64,000 bases of DNA. It comes from Sequoia sempervirens. Its lineage: Eukaryota > Streptophyta > Pinopsida > Cupressales > Cupressaceae. The DNA is taken from contig VDFB02262709.1 in the NCBI GenBank assembly GCA_007258455.2, positions 1 through 64,000 on the forward strand, read 5' to 3'. This document shows, in pieces, positions 11,278 to 23,009 of the stretch (the first letter of the stretch is position 1; every line of letters starts with the position of its first letter). The notes beneath the pieces were generated by a model, which was not told the origin of the DNA, did not search any database, and saw nothing but the letters and a program-made list of their open reading frames with translations. The translations under genes were made by a program, and so were the position numbers.

Positions 11278-12930
11278 TAAAATAATTTACCCTTCATGGT
11301 GAACAACCCATATTGGGAATGTTGTTGAATGCATTGACAATTGTTGATAAGGGGTTTATGACTCCAACAGCTGGAGATTTTAGTGGGTCATTGTTAGAGA
11401 AAGTCATAAAAAGTACATGGCTTTTGGTTGGTGATCAAAAGAAAGTATAGTGGAGAAAGGGCTGCAACATCTAATCGGATGGATGGACAAATGAACAAAA
11501 GAGGACTCATTAACTTTTTAGTGGCTTCTAATGACACATTGGTGTTCTTGAAGTCCATAGATACCTCACATGAAGCTAAGACTTTGTGCAATCCATTGGA
11601 CGGGATGATCCAAGAGGTTGGCATTGAAAATGTTGTCCAAATTATCACAAACAATGCCTCAGCATAGATATCCATGAGGAGACTTATTATGGAGAGACAT
11701 CCTACTTTTCTCGAACTCCTTGTGCTCCACATTGCCTAGATTTGATGCTAGAGAGCATAAAGAAGATTGGATGAATCAAAAGTGTGATTGAAGATGTTAA
11801 ACAGGTTACCAAATTTATCTACAACCATACTTGAGTCTTTTCTTTGATGAGAAAGCACATGAATGGCAAGGACTTTGGGCAACTAGGAGTGACACAATTT
11901 GCAAGCCACTTCCTCACTTTGCAGGCTATTATTGCTGCAATTCCTTCTCTCAAACAAATGTTTGTGTCCGATACCTGGATGGAGTCTCAATATTCCAAAA
12001 AAAATGAAGGAGAGAAGACCGCAAGAACAGTTTTTTATGACTTATTCATCAAAAATACAAAAAAAGTTAATCAAGGTAAGTAACAAATACAAACATTAAC
12101 TTTATACCAAATTGCCTATGTGCCAAGGAGGCCATTTCATGTTATTATGGTGGAAACAAAAGAAAATATGAAATCATTTGGCACATCGCTAATTGTAGAT
12201 GGAAGAACCAACTCCACTAGCCAATACATGTCTTCACTTACTACCTGAAGCCAAAATTCTACTTCTCTGATACATTTAAGGCCAATGAGAAGGTCATGGC
12301 AGGCATTGCTTCATGCATTGATAAGATGGTGCCAACTAATGAGATAAGAGACAAAGTTCTTGATGAGTTGGAGGTCTAAAAGGGTGCCAAAGGAGCGGCT
12401 CTTTTCTTCAACACAAGCAATTCAAAGGAGGGAAAAACAATGACCACGTAAAAGAAATCCTTTAATTTTTAGCTTAATATTAGAAGTAGAAACTAGAAAC
12501 TTGAAAGTTTGAACAAGCTCTAAATTTTTTACTTAATTTTTATATTATTTTTAAATAATTTTTTGTAGGTTTATGGTGGGAGAATTATTATGTCACACCA
12601 AAATTTTAGAGGCTAGCTATTTGTGTTTTATCCGAGCTATGTAGTGTTTATGAGAGAGGATGCAATTGAAGCCTATTTGAGAGCATTCACACAAAGAAAA
12701 AAAATAGGTTAACCCAAAAGTGCCTCAATGAACTTGTCTTTGTTTGGATGATGTCAACTTGGATGACATCAATCCTTTTGATGATTGGATTATCAAAGAA
12801 CATAGTGATGTCCTACTTACTAATAAAGATCTTGTTCAATTGGAGCCAAGAGCAAAAGAAGCAATAGAGTTGGATGCAATGAAGGAAAATGAAGACTTTT
12901 GAGGAAACAATCAATGATCATTTTGATATC
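11278..12930 (+). pseudogene. hAT transposase pseudogene, DUF659 to C-terminal part
   Basis: Continuation of the hAT transposase begun at 4378. Near 11290 the frame reads PFMVNNPYWE, then LNALTIVDKGF and DFSGSLLEKVIK, the typical entry to DUF659. About 11428-11667 has LINFLVASNDTLVFLKSIDT and GIENVVQIITNNASA, the second catalytic region (normally TDNAS). Near 11844 come MRKHMNGKDFGQLGVTQFAS and KQMFVSDTWMESQYSKK. A degenerate dimerisation region (WWEN.. V.PKF, then KK.R..QK..NEL-like text) lies at about 12570-12740 and an acidic tail at 12760-12900. Several frameshifts and stops inactivate it. Confidence 0.8.
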
Positions 12931-13703
12931 GACTTACTTTCTAGTTTGAGGCCCAAAACATTAAGTTACACTACAAGGGGGAAGAGGACAATGTAGATTG
13001 TATTTAGCTATTTATTTACATATCATCATATGCAAACAGTTATAGTGTTGTTATACATTTATTATTTATAATTTGTTGCATTATAAATATCTTAATGATG
13101 GGAACATACAAATGGCTATTAGGGAAATAAGTTCAAAAGATCTAGCACTTGAACATATGAAAGGTCAATATAAGACACTTCAAGAAAATTTGATTGTCTA
13201 TGCTTCTAGGCAAGCACCTAGGCTGGCACTAGTGGATGGGTGCCATTGCAAAATTCCCTTGTGTTGTGAATGACATCAAGAGCCCACAAGTAAGTTAATT
13301 CAATGCATAATATTTTGAAAGGAGAGGCTAAGATGCTTAAGAAAATCCAATTTACTATGGTTCTGAGCTAGAACTGGTGGATGGATATCATTACAAAACC
13401 TCCTTGTTTTGTAGATGAAGCAATAACCCGCAAGTGAGTCATTCAATAGTAATACCAATTTGCTAGTCTTACTGTCAAGAACATAAGACTATTTGGCATG
13501 CTTAGGCATAGAAATGTTTATGATTATAAATAAAAATTTGGTATTTTGTACATGCCCAGCTCTTACATACTATTGTTGAACTTGAGGGTGTCGAGCATGC
13601 ATTGTGAACATGAAATGTACTAGATCAATCTTGATTATTACCAAGAATTTGGGTAAGAAATTTCTTGTTTAGTCTACTTTTTAGTAAGTTTGATTAGAGT
13701 TTT
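12931..13703. other. 3' flank of hAT remnant, no gene seen
   Basis: Probably the hAT 3' region and old flank. Two weakly similar segments (about 13220-13310 and 13370-13450), each with GGATGG..(T/C)CATT.CAAAA and a (C)CCACAAGT/CCGCAAGTGAGT tail, look like an ancient duplication. No terminal inverted repeat was recognised. Confidence 0.4.
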
Positions 13704-13970
13704 TGTAGTGTCCCCATTTTAAGCGGAATCGATTTGTGAGCATTTAATTTAGTTTCCAAGTTTGCCCGTAAGCTTCCTAGTGAGATGGGGAGAACTCCAA
13801 ACTTCTTGGAGTCCTCGTGGTTGGCTAGCAGTGACTTTGGTTCTTGTATCATTATGCCACTTTCAGAAGTGAATTCCAACTTTTGGTGGCTTCTCAAAAT
13901 TTCTTGGAGGAACAATCTATTTTTAGTCAGTCACCTGGTTGGCTCTAATCATCATCCTACATCTTCGATA
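13704..13970 (+). repeat. Long LTR, 5' portion (split by chromovirus)
   Basis: Starts TGTAGTGTCCCCATTTTAAG, matching the start of the opposite-strand solo LTR (TGTAATGTCCCCATTTTGG). It is interrupted at 13970 by a Ty3/gypsy insertion and continues at 20456, so about 267 bp of its left part are here. Confidence 0.65.
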
Positions 13971-14827
13971 TGTAATGTTCTTGACTTAGTTCTGACAAAG
14001 AAATCACTGCAAGCCAAGATATGTAAAACAAAATCTCACATAACAAGTGCAATTCGGGCATGAATTAGAGACACATCAGAAATGCGGATCAATTCAAATT
14101 ATTATCTTTGTAGCAAATACATTACATATCTCATAAACCTCAGACAACAGAAGGGTCTGTAGAGAAACGCTATTGAGCTCCACCCTTCACAGTGGTGTCG
14201 CTCATAAGCAAATTGTCTTTGATTCGGTGCAGCCTTCCTGTCTATGAATGCTCCTTGTTGGCAACCTAACGTAAGTCTTGGATAGCCGCATAGTGTCCAG
14301 TTTCGTCCTCTAATCTCAGGGGTCTTGTGTGATGAAAATGCCAACTCTTGTGTTCGCGTGTCTCTCAAGATCAATCCACGCTGGCATCAATGAACATCCT
14401 CAAGGTGTTGGCTCCCATTAACCACTCCTGCAATGGCGACGACCTCCTTTGCTGAGTATGGCCGGCCAAAGCCCAAAGGCTCCACCAAGACGTATATTCA
14501 CCTTCCACTGAGTGTCGCGACCTGCAGAGGTATCAACTGGGAATAAGTGTGAAGTAGATGATATGAAACAACACGAAACCGGCTTAGGAGAGCTACACAC
14601 CCTAAGCGCTGAGTTGAGCAACTACACCCTTGAGCTCACAGCAGAAATGATTCCCAAGTTTCGTGATACCTCCAAAATGAAAGTGATCAGACATAAATAC
14701 AAGCATCAAAGCCCGACCCAAGAGGTCAGCCTCACAAAGAAAACAATTTCTATTTCTATTTAAAATTCAAAAGGGCGCCAACATGGTTATGTCGGCCAGG
14801 TGATCAAATTGAATTTGGGACATCACA
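13971..14827 (-). repeat. Chromovirus 3' LTR
   Basis: 857-bp LTR, minus-strand ends TGTGATGTCCC and CATTACA. The terminal 61 codons' worth of the last pol frame run into it (stop at 14767). The right neighbour on the minus strand, reading GAGGGATGGAC, is a weak polypurine tract. Confidence 0.9.
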
Positions 14828-15540
14828 GTCCATCCCTCAGATTGTTGTTGGTCCTCCAGCAACCTCAAATTTGGGTGCTCAAAGATCTCCACTCCTTCCC
14901 ATGTGGCATCTTCAATGGGCAGGTTCTTCCACTTCACCAAGTATTGCGAGATGATCTTGTTCCTTAATTGCTCCTCTCTCACGTCCAGCACTGTCTCGGG
15001 CTCAAGAATTAGTTTACCCTCATCATCAAGAGGTGGCAGCTCCATCGATGGCGTGACCTGCTGGCCCAACGCCTTCTTTAAGCACGATACATGGAAGATA
15101 TTGTGAATTCTATTCCCCGGAGGCAACTCAAGCTCATATGTGACCTCTCCAATCTTCCTTGTGATCTTGAACGGCCCATAGAACCTTGGCTTCAGTTTTT
15201 CTGCTCCATTCCCCTTGAGACATAACTGTTGGTATGATTGCAACCTCAAGTATACCATGTTGTTAACTTCGAAGACCCTTTCAGTCCTTCACTAATCTGC
15301 ATATAACTTTTGCTGATTTTGAGTTCGCTGGAGATTTTCTTTCAAGAAATTCATAATGTCCACATTCTGTTGAACCATGTCTTTAGCACTCAGAACCCTA
15401 CTATCTGCAAGAATCAAATCCATGAAAGGGGTGGCCTCATAGCAATAGAGTGCTTTAAATGGTGACATCCCAATGGACATGTGATGTGTGGTGTTGTAGC
15501 AAAACTTTCCTAGGTGTAGCCACTTCACCCAAGCTGATTG
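14767..15540 (-). pseudogene. Chromovirus integrase C-terminus and chromodomain
   Basis: Downstream of an in-frame stop that follows YLRNYVTR, the integrase C-terminal region continues (KWLHLGKFCYNTTHH, SPFKALYCYEATP). After stops at about 15289-15294 the frame gives RFYGPFKITRKIGEVTYELELP, the usual GPF/Y module that binds DNA, and then VSCLKKALG. Residues 95-145 of the last frame form a chromodomain (VLDVREEQL...SQYLVKWKNLPIEDATWE and FEHPNLRLLED), which in this family directs integration to heterochromatin by binding methylated histone H3. Aromatic-cage positions were not checked individually. The frame ends inside the LTR. Confidence 0.9.
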
Positions 15541-16851
15541 CTACCTTGTCACATAATTTCTCAAGTACCCTTCAATCCATTTATTCACGGTCTTTGTTTG
15601 CCCATTTGTTTGGGGGTGGTAGCTAGTGCTAGGTGTCAACTCTGTATGAGCCAAACGGAAAAGCTCTTGCCAAAACATACTGATAAACCTACTATCCCTG
15701 TCACTCACAATATTTCGTGGCAATCCATGGAGTCTAAACACTTCTCTAAAAAACAAATATGCAACTTGAGGAGCCTTAAATTCTGAAGTAATGGCATAGA
15801 AATGAGCATACTTAGTGAGTCTATCCACCACAACATAAATACAATCCTTACCTTGCACCTTCGGAAGCCCAGTGATGAAATCCATTGAAATGTTTTCCCA
15901 TTTCTGATTTGGGATGGGCAAGGGCTGCAACAAACCAGCTGGTAATACATGTTCATTTTTATTTTGTTGACCTACCAAACATTCTCTCGCATGCTGCAAT
16001 ACATCATTTTTCAACCTTTTCCAAGCAAAACGTTCCCTTATTTGCTTGTATGTCTTGTAGAATCCCGAATGACCAGCAAGAAGAGTGTCATGGCAAGCAT
16101 TAATTATTTTGTTCTTGACCTTAGAGTGAGGTACAAGATAGACCCAATTTTTGTAGAGAATGAGCTCTTCAATCACCCTATACCTATCATCAACTACCTT
16201 TCCTTCCAAAACATCATTAGCAAAGGAATCCTTACCATACTCTATTGTAATTCCAACCTTCCAATCAGCAGATATATCAAACATTGCGCACAAATAAGGC
16301 TTTCTAGAAAGTGCATCAGCAACCACATTGTTCTTGCCTTTTACATACTCAATATCAAAGTCATAAGCCTGGAGTTTGTTTACCCATTTCTGTTGTCTAT
16401 CATTCAAATCTTGCTGATTTAGGAAGTACTTCAAGCTGTTATGATCTGTCTTCACCACAAATTTCCCGCAAACCAAATATTGTTTGAATTTTGCAAGAGC
16501 ATGCATGATTGCCAACATCTCCTTGTCGTAAATAGAGAAAGCCCTTTCCGGTTTGGTGAGCTTCCTACTCTCATATGCAATAGGATGTTTATTCTGCATT
16601 AACACCGCTCCAATGCCCTCTCCTGAAACGTCGCACTTGAGTACAAAAGGAGATAAGAAATCTGGAATAGCCAAAGCGGGACACGAACTCATTACCTCCT
16701 TGAGCCTATCAAACGCCTGTTGAACTATGGGACTCCATGAGAAGGCTCCCTTTTTCGTTAAATTGGTCAATGGTGTCGCAAGCTGAGAGAAACCCTTCAC
16801 GAACCTTCTATAGTAGCTGCAAAGACCCACAAATCCTCTCAGCTATGTTAA
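15541..16851 (-). pseudogene. Chromovirus RNase H and integrase
   Basis: A 429-codon minus frame. Residues about 65-175 are RNase H: CDVSGEGIGAVL (normally TDAS), DKEMLAI, KTDHNSL and VADALSRK. Integrase follows: a zinc-binding HHCC region (GHSGFYKTYK, then HARECLVGQQ) in which the second Cys of the CxxC pair is lost, then SMDFITGLP with the first catalytic Asp, VSDRDSRF with the second Asp, and NGQTKTVNKW. The catalytic Glu expected in GQTE is Lys here. So the enzyme would be inactive even without the TAG at about 15540 that ends the frame. The upstream end is frameshifted by the 82-bp duplication. Confidence 0.93.
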
Positions 16852-16933
16852 ATGGTGTTGCAAGCTGAGAGAAACCCTTCACGAACCTTCTATAGTAGCT
16901 GCAAAGACCCACAAATCCTCTCAACTGTGTTAA
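16770..16933 (-). repeat. 82-bp tandem duplication within pol
   Basis: The segment encoding GLCSYYRRFVKGFSQLATP is present twice, 82 bp apart (about 16770-16851 and 16852-16933), bordered by a shared GTTAAAT. Because 82 is not a multiple of three, it shifts the frame between reverse transcriptase and RNase H. Confidence 0.9.
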
Positions 16934-17783
16934 ATTCTTGGGGGTAGCCCACTCCTGAATTGCTTTGATCTTCTCCTCATCCACACTAACCCCTTGAGCG
17001 CTAACCTTATGACCCAAGTATAGAATCTCGGTCATCCCGAACTCGCATTTTGACATCTTAGCATAGAATAAATTTCTTTCAAGAACGTCAAGTACCTCCT
17101 CTATATGCTTCAAGTGGTCTTCCCATGTTTTACTGTAGATCAAGATGTCATCAAAGAAAATCAACATAAATTTCCTCAACTGAAGGATGAATACCTGATT
17201 CATGCAAGATTGGAATGTAGTGGGGGCATTGGTTAACCCAAATGGCATCACTAGGAATTCATAGTGTCTGTAATGGCATCTGAAGGCTGTCTTATGCACA
17301 TCCTCATCCCTGACCCTAATCTGATGGTAGCCTGAACGCAGATCAATCTTGGAGAAGTACACTGCTCCATGTAACTCATCAATTCTAGGGATAGGATAAT
17401 GATTTTGGATTGTCTTCCTGTTGAGGGCTCTATAATCAATGCACATCCTAAGCATCCCATCCTCCTTTTTTACCAACACCACTGATGAAGCAAAAGGGCT
17501 CGAGCTTAGGCGAATGTGCCCCATATCCAATAACTCCTTAATGGCCTTCTCGATTTCTTCTTTGTATATTCTTGGATGACGATATGGAGTGGTGATCACT
17601 AATTTGGCTCCCTCTTCCAGCTCTATCACATGCTGAAAACCCCTTGTCTGGTGGCAATCCTGTTGGAATCTCCCGGAACACTTTGCACTTTTTGTTCAAG
17701 ATAGCCTGAATGTCACTAGGAAATGTTCTTTCCTCCTTCGGTGTACTAGTGTCTGTGATAAGACACTCTGCTGCCCATGCCAC
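16852..17783 (-). pseudogene. Chromovirus reverse transcriptase
   Basis: Minus-strand reverse transcriptase region. Its start, FREIPTGLPPDKGF (17640-17700), is in another frame from the rest because of a frameshift near 17640. Then follow the conserved blocks GHIRLSSSPFASSVVLVKK, RMCIDYRALN, YPIPRIDELHGA, FSKIDLRSGYHQIRV, FLVMPFGLTNAP and the catalytic FFDDILIYS (near 17150; the usual YxDD as FFDD), then YLGHKVSAQGV and WATPKNLTQLRGFVGLCSYY. The core motifs are intact; the frameshift and the 3' duplication are the inactivating lesions. Confidence 0.93.
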
Positions 17784-17792
17784 TTGATCCCT

Positions 17793-18172
17793 CTAAAAAG
17801 ATCGTTCCATCCTTTTCGCTGAGACCACCATAGGACCATTCCTCGAGAGGCCCTTAAGTACAACCTCCTTTCCATCATGCTTGAACTTCAGCTCCATGGT
17901 TTGGTAATTGGTGGTGTATTCTCCTAACGAATGAAGCCACTGTACTCCCAAGACCATGTCTGTGTCACCAACATCCACAACATAGAAATCATCTTTCATC
18001 TTGTGTCCTCCCAAGATCAGCTTCATTTGTTGGATTCATTTGGTGCAAGAAAGGACGTTCCCCCCGGCTGCCAAAACATCGAACCCTTCAAAGTCTTTTG
18101 TCCCCAAATGCAACTTGGCCACTGTCCTATTGTCAATGAAATTATGAGTGGCCCCACTATCGATCAGCACTG
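17793..18172 (-). pseudogene. Chromovirus aspartic protease
   Basis: The retropepsin-like domain that would cut Gag-Pol. The active-site motif VLIDSGATHNFID is encoded at about 18136-18172, one base out of frame with the upstream Gag frame, which stops at 18173. A second frame (17793-18026) continues with KDDFYVVDVGDTDMVLGVQW, the flap and second half of the fold, and a linker to reverse transcriptase. Confidence 0.85.
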
Positions 18173-19428
18173 TCACTTTCTACCCAGGACTCCCCTTACT
18201 CGAAGAGAATGGTATCGCGGTGCTCCTGACAGTGTTGCCAAAGTACCTCCTGGGGGACTTCCTTCTACAATGAGCTTTTGATGCTCCCCACTAGTGTCTT
18301 CCTCGTTGTCCCCTTCTTCAGTTTTTGCTTCATCATCGGAGGCCACTTCAATGTAATAGACTTGTCCCCTTCCTTGGCATCTGTGTTGATTGTTCCATTT
18401 CTCATTGCAGTAATAGCACAAGCCCTTCTTGCGTAGCTCATTTCTTGACATGCCATGTGGGCCTATAGGTGGGGCCTTCGGTGGTGGATTAGCCTTAATG
18501 AAAAGCTTCTTTGGCTGCCCTATTGGTGTATTCTTGACAATAGTCTTTCCTCTCTTGGTGGAATCCTCAAGACTCAGTTTTTCGAATGGCATCCTCTAGA
18601 GTTGTTGGCTCCAAAGCCCTTACTAGGCCACGAAAAGAATCTAATAAGCCTTCAATGAAGAAGAATGTGAGCCTCTTATCTGATACATTGGACACCATCA
18701 CTGCAAGCCTTTGAAATTCTGACACATTCATCCATGGTACCTGTTTGCTTCAATCTTGTGAGTTCCTGGAAGTACGCTTCCATGTCCTTTCTGTCAAACC
18801 TCTCTGTCAATTTATGCGTGAAATCTGCATGTGATGATACCTGATCAAATCCTTGTGTCACAATGCCATGGTGCCACCATTCATGTGTGAGATCTTCCAA
18901 GTGTAAAATGGCAAATTTGATAGCTTCTTCTTCAGTCATTGGGCTGAGAGAAAAATATGTGTCCAATTTTTGGATCCATGATTGTGCAAACATCTTCCCC
19001 GAGCCATCAAATGTAGGGAGTGAAAGCTTGCTGACCTTATGTTGCAGATCTCTATTCCCTCGATGTTGTCTCCCATCACTCCTTCTAGCACTGTAGAACT
19101 GATCAAAAGGGATTAAAACTTGAGCATCTACTTCCAGATCTAAATACTCTCGTACAATACTGCTATAGCTGCGTTGATCATCTTCTTCTTGTTAGGCCTC
19201 TGTCCTCGATAAGAACTTGGGCTGAGTATGCCTATGAGTGTGACCATTCGAGGTCCTGTTGTGCTCTCCCCCTCCTGACTAATCCGATTAGCCTCCTTCC
19301 GTTTTGTTGGATCCTAATTTAATGTTATTCACAGCATCCGTAAGTGACTAGATTGCTTGCAGCAAGGCTTGGTTTGTTTGGTATTGTTGCTTCATGAAGG
19401 TGTCCAGCTTATTGCCCTGGTCCCCCAT
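18173..19428 (-). pseudogene. Chromovirus Gag
   Basis: Minus-strand gag, broken into three frames. The likely start is ATG at 19428 (MGDQGNKLDTFMKQQ), preceded by a charged stretch that may extend it. The capsid-like core (18676-18993) has SWIQKLDTYFSL, AIKFAILHLED and HEWWHH. Then an Arg/Lys-rich region and one zinc knuckle, CYYCNEKWNNQHRC (about 18370-18420), of the CxxCxxxWxxxHxC form common in chromoviruses. An acidic region follows before protease. Stops and frameshifts lie near 18600-18680 and 19190-19270. Confidence 0.85.
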
Positions 19429-19554
19429 CTTTTCCTTACCACTGCCTCCTATTCCCTGAGCAGCTTCAAGCTTCTTTTTCTCTCACTCTATCACACGAAT
19501 ATCTCTTTTGACTTAATGGCATAAGATTCTTCCCACTAGCTAGCAAGACCAATG

Positions 19555-19566
19555 GCTCTGATACCA
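19555..19566 (-). other. Chromovirus primer-binding site (tRNA-iMet)
   Basis: The reverse complement is TGGTATCAGAGC, one base from the LTR end at 19568. It matches initiator-methionine tRNA. Confidence 0.85.
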
Positions 19567-19567
19567 T

Positions 19568-20450
19568 TGTAATGTTCCTGACTTAGTTCTGACAAAGAAA
19601 TCACTACAAGCCAAGATATGTAGAACGAAATCTCACATAACAAGTGCAATTCGGGCATGAATTAGAGACACATTAGAAATGCAGATCAATTCAGTTTATT
19701 ATCTCTATAGCAAATAAATTACATATCTCATAAACCTTAGACAACGGAAGGGTCTGTAGAGAAACGCTATCGAGCTCCACCCTTCACAATGGTGTCGCTC
19801 ATAAGCGAATTGTCTTTGATTCGGTGCGGCCTTCTCGTCTATGACTGCTCCTTGTTGGTGACCTGACGTAAGTCTTGGATAGCCGCATAATGTCCAGTTT
19901 CGTCCTCTGATCTCAGGGGTCCCACGTGATGAAAATGCCAACTCTTGCGTTCGCATGTCTCTCAGGATCAATCCACGTTGGCATCAATGAACATCCTCAA
20001 GGCGTTGGCTCCCATTAGCCACTCCTGCAATGGCAACGACCTCCTCCACTAAGTATGGCTGGCCAGAGCCCAAAGGCTCGGCTAGGATGTATATTCGCCT
20101 TCCATTGAGTGTTGCAACTTGTAGAGGTATCAACTGGGAATAAGTGTGAAGTAGATGATATGAAACAACACGAAACCAGCTGAGTCGAGCTACGCACCCT
20201 AAGCGCTGAGTCGAGCTACGCACCCTAAGCGCTGAGTCGAGCAGCTACGCCCCCGAGCTCACAACAGAAATGATTGCCAAGTTTCGTGATACCTCCAGAA
20301 TGAAAGTGATCAGACATAAATACAAGCATCAAAACCCGACCCAAGAGGTCAACCTCACAAAGAAAACAATTTCAATTTCTATTTCAAATTCAAAAGGGCG
20401 CCAACATGGGTATGTCGGCTAGGCAATCAAATTGAATTTGGGACATCACA
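19568..20450 (-). repeat. Chromovirus 5' LTR
   Basis: 883 bp, collinear with the 3' LTR but 26 bp longer because a segment with GTCGAGCTACGCACCC is tandemly duplicated (about 20170-20235). Confidence 0.9.
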
Positions 20451-20455
20451 TGATA

Positions 20456-22260
20456 TCATCTCGATGTGATCAAAATTTGATTCCGATGCGGTTTCAATGC
20501 AAACTTGTATAAATTATTGAGTTATTATTAAATTAATTCACTTAAGTTGTCTAATGTTGGAAAATATTAAAAAGACAACTTAGTATAATAGCTTGTTGGA
20601 AAGGTGATTAAATGTTTTAAAAGTTGGATGCCTAGATAAGGGGGCCTTTGCACATGAAATGTTATTATTATTTCAAAAAGAGTTTTTGTAAGGAAAAAAA
20701 GAATTCTTATATTTTTATATTGTATAATTCCCTCCAAAAAAAGCTATATAAAGAGGTGTTGGGGCTCATTTTGGAGATAGACTTGATGAATGATATTGTT
20801 ATGCTATTGGAATGAACCCAAGTCCTTCCCAAGCTTCTTGAGGAAAAAAACCCTCCTGGAGTTGCTGGTTTCAGAGACAAAAACCCTCCTAGCTAACTGA
20901 GTTATTTCATTTAGAGATCACCAATGTGTTTCAAATTGAAGTTTTATATTTTGGGTTACTGAGATGAAGATTTTTGCAGAGTTTTGAATTGCAGATTTAT
21001 GGTGCAAATGCTTTCAGTTTTCAAAAAAATTATTTGTGCTTGAAGTAGATGAAGAGATTTGGTTGGCCATACCCTTCAAACCCAGCCATATACTTGTAGC
21101 AGGTATAAAGGTTTTGATTGAACATTATTTGTTGTTTCTTGGCGCCATGTAAACCCTCTGCAGGTCATACTATTGGAGGATATTGTAGCTTTATCAAGCT
21201 AGTCATACACTTGACCATGCTGAGTTGTACATCATAGGGAGGGCATTGGAAGTATTGGTGGAAGCAACTAGGTTTTGTGAGACATTTCAGTTGGTGTGGA
21301 GTTGCCCGATCCTGGTTACCAATTTCAATGCATTATTTTGGTGGAGAAAGGGTTATATGAGGAGTTTGATGCTATTTATTGTTGTACCTATCATACCAAC
21401 AATAGGAACATTTTATTTCAAACTTGTCTATGTCTGGAATTTATATCAGACTTATATACCTTTCCTTATCTCATGTTTAGAAATGTTTGGAGTGTCTCAA
21501 GTGAAGTTCCAGCTTGGGTGTTTGTTTTAAGTGTGTTGGTGAGATTTTGGGTGTCTTCCTTGCTGCCCAGGCCTGTTGCAGCATGTCTACAGAGTAACAG
21601 CATACTTGTACCAGCATATATTTCATCATTCATTAAGGTTTCTTTCTGTTGTTTCAAGTAGGGTGGGTTTATTCATATTATATGGCACTATTTGGGGTGT
21701 TTCAGCAATTCTATTTTAGATCAGAACTTATATCAGCAGTATATATCTTTCCCGGCAATTTATAACAGCAGGTATAACTCTATTTTGGCATGTTTATGTA
21801 TGAGCTAACATTGTAACACTGGATGGTAGTACCACCAGTGAGTTGCTCTTGTTTATTGTTGATGTACTTACCCCACTAAACAAGTGGTTTGTTGTAATCA
21901 CTCACCGCTGAAAAGTGAAAGAGTTGTTATTCATGTTTGTACTCGCTCACCACTGGATAAGTGGAAGAAGCTTGAGTTTCATTTTCAGTATTGTATTAGC
22001 TTTCCCACCGAAAAAGTGCAGGTGTTGTTGTAACTCTCACTGAATAAGTGGTACTGGCTAGCTTGTTGCCTAATGCTTTCCTTTTAGTTGTCGCATTCAA
22101 TTTAATTGTAATCCTGAACACTATATGCTCTCACCTTGTCCACTCCAAGACCTTGGTGATCAGAAAGTGGAAAGGAAGTTGATTGTAATCATTTCCAATT
22201 GCAATATTTCAAAAAAAATCTAGGGTGGTTATTACAATTTTGGTAATTTGACTGAATGAT
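20456..22260 (+). repeat. Long LTR, 3' portion (split by chromovirus)
   Basis: Continuation of the LTR begun at 13704. It has a TATA box (TATATAAAG, 20745-20753) and then a probable transcribed R/U5 region. Five imperfect hairpin-like units of the type CCACTGAATAAGTGG lie at 21871-22052. The exact end is unclear: ATTACA at 22231-22236 is followed by ATTTT, which could pair with GTTTT before 13704 as a target duplication, but ATTTTGG is also shared with the other copy, so the end may be somewhat later. No second LTR or coding region follows, so it is probably a solo LTR. Confidence 0.6.
20745..20753 (+). promoter_or_regulatory. TATA box of long LTR
   Basis: TATATAAAG lies in the middle of the LTR, followed within about 20 bases by a GC-richer start-like segment. 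This is the expected place for the U3/R promoter. Confidence 0.5.
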
Positions 22261-23009
22261 TAACAAGTAAAAACTAGATTGATATAGATGTATTAAACAA
22301 TCACAGAAATGTGGCTTAAAATTTTATCAAAGAGACAAGATTTGATGTGGTTATTAGTTATCCAGAATGCCTTCGCCCCTTCCCCTTTAATAATTTTATC
22401 TTAAACTTTAAGTCTTCTTCATACTCTAACAATTGTTTTCTAACTAAAGCATGCTTCATGTCCTGTGATAATGAGTTTTCAGTTAAAACCGGAAGTGCCA
22501 AAAAGAATTAAACTGCCTGCAGCATCATGCACTAGAAAAGCAGGAGTTTAATCCTGCCATATTCATGGTCTAAAATATATATGTGTTACTAATTCAATCC
22601 ATTTGTGAAAGGTAATACCGTAATAGGATCCTAGGATCCCAGCACACATAATATCAGATATACTATCAAATGTGTAAATGAATGCAGGTGTGTTGCAAGC
22701 AGTTAATAGGGTTATTGTGAGAAATTTTTAGAAATAAGAGGTGGAGATGAGATATGTTTCATAAGCAGAGTATAATGGAGATAAGCCAGCACACCAAGGG
22801 AAGAGATGAAAGATCCAAATCTCAAGGGCCCTTGGGATTTCGCAGCACCATAGCCTAGGAAATAAATTAGTCCAGCGAAAAGATGAAATGGCATGAAGTG
22901 TAGCCAGTGAGAATGATCAAGCAGAATTAAAATGCTCGGGAGATAGATAGATAACAAGTTTTATTTACCCTCCCTATAAATGGGGTGATCAATAAACATA
23001 ATCATCAAA
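22261..23009. other. Non-coding stretch, no gene seen
   Basis: No domain, RNA gene or terminal repeat recognised. It leads into the LINE remnant at 23010. Confidence 0.4.

Larger units (their letters stand above)
13971..20450 (-). mobile_element. Ty3/gypsy chromovirus, complete but decayed
   Basis: A full-length minus-strand LTR retrotransposon of 6480 bp. It has two LTRs (13971-14827 and 19568-20450), an initiator-Met primer site, and gag, protease, reverse transcriptase, RNase H, integrase and chromodomain in the order of Ty3/gypsy chromoviruses. Flanking pentamers are CGATA (13966-13970) and TGATA (20451-20455), four of five matching. About 25 mostly transitional differences in the first 310 bp of the LTRs (roughly 8%) suggest an old insertion. 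Frameshifts, stop codons and an 82-bp duplication kill the polyprotein. The host sequence is another LTR, so this insertion is younger than that one. Confidence 0.93.

Noticed and set aside
13785..14063. A 92-codon plus frame
   Set aside because: It crosses the junction between the long LTR and the chromovirus LTR, so it is not a gene.
15538..16422. Plus-strand frames of 72-157 codons
   Set aside because: They are antisense shadows of the chromovirus integrase and RNase H.
21225..21661. Plus frames of 101 and 121 codons
   Set aside because: They lie in the R/U5 part of a solo LTR, overlap each other and show no domain.
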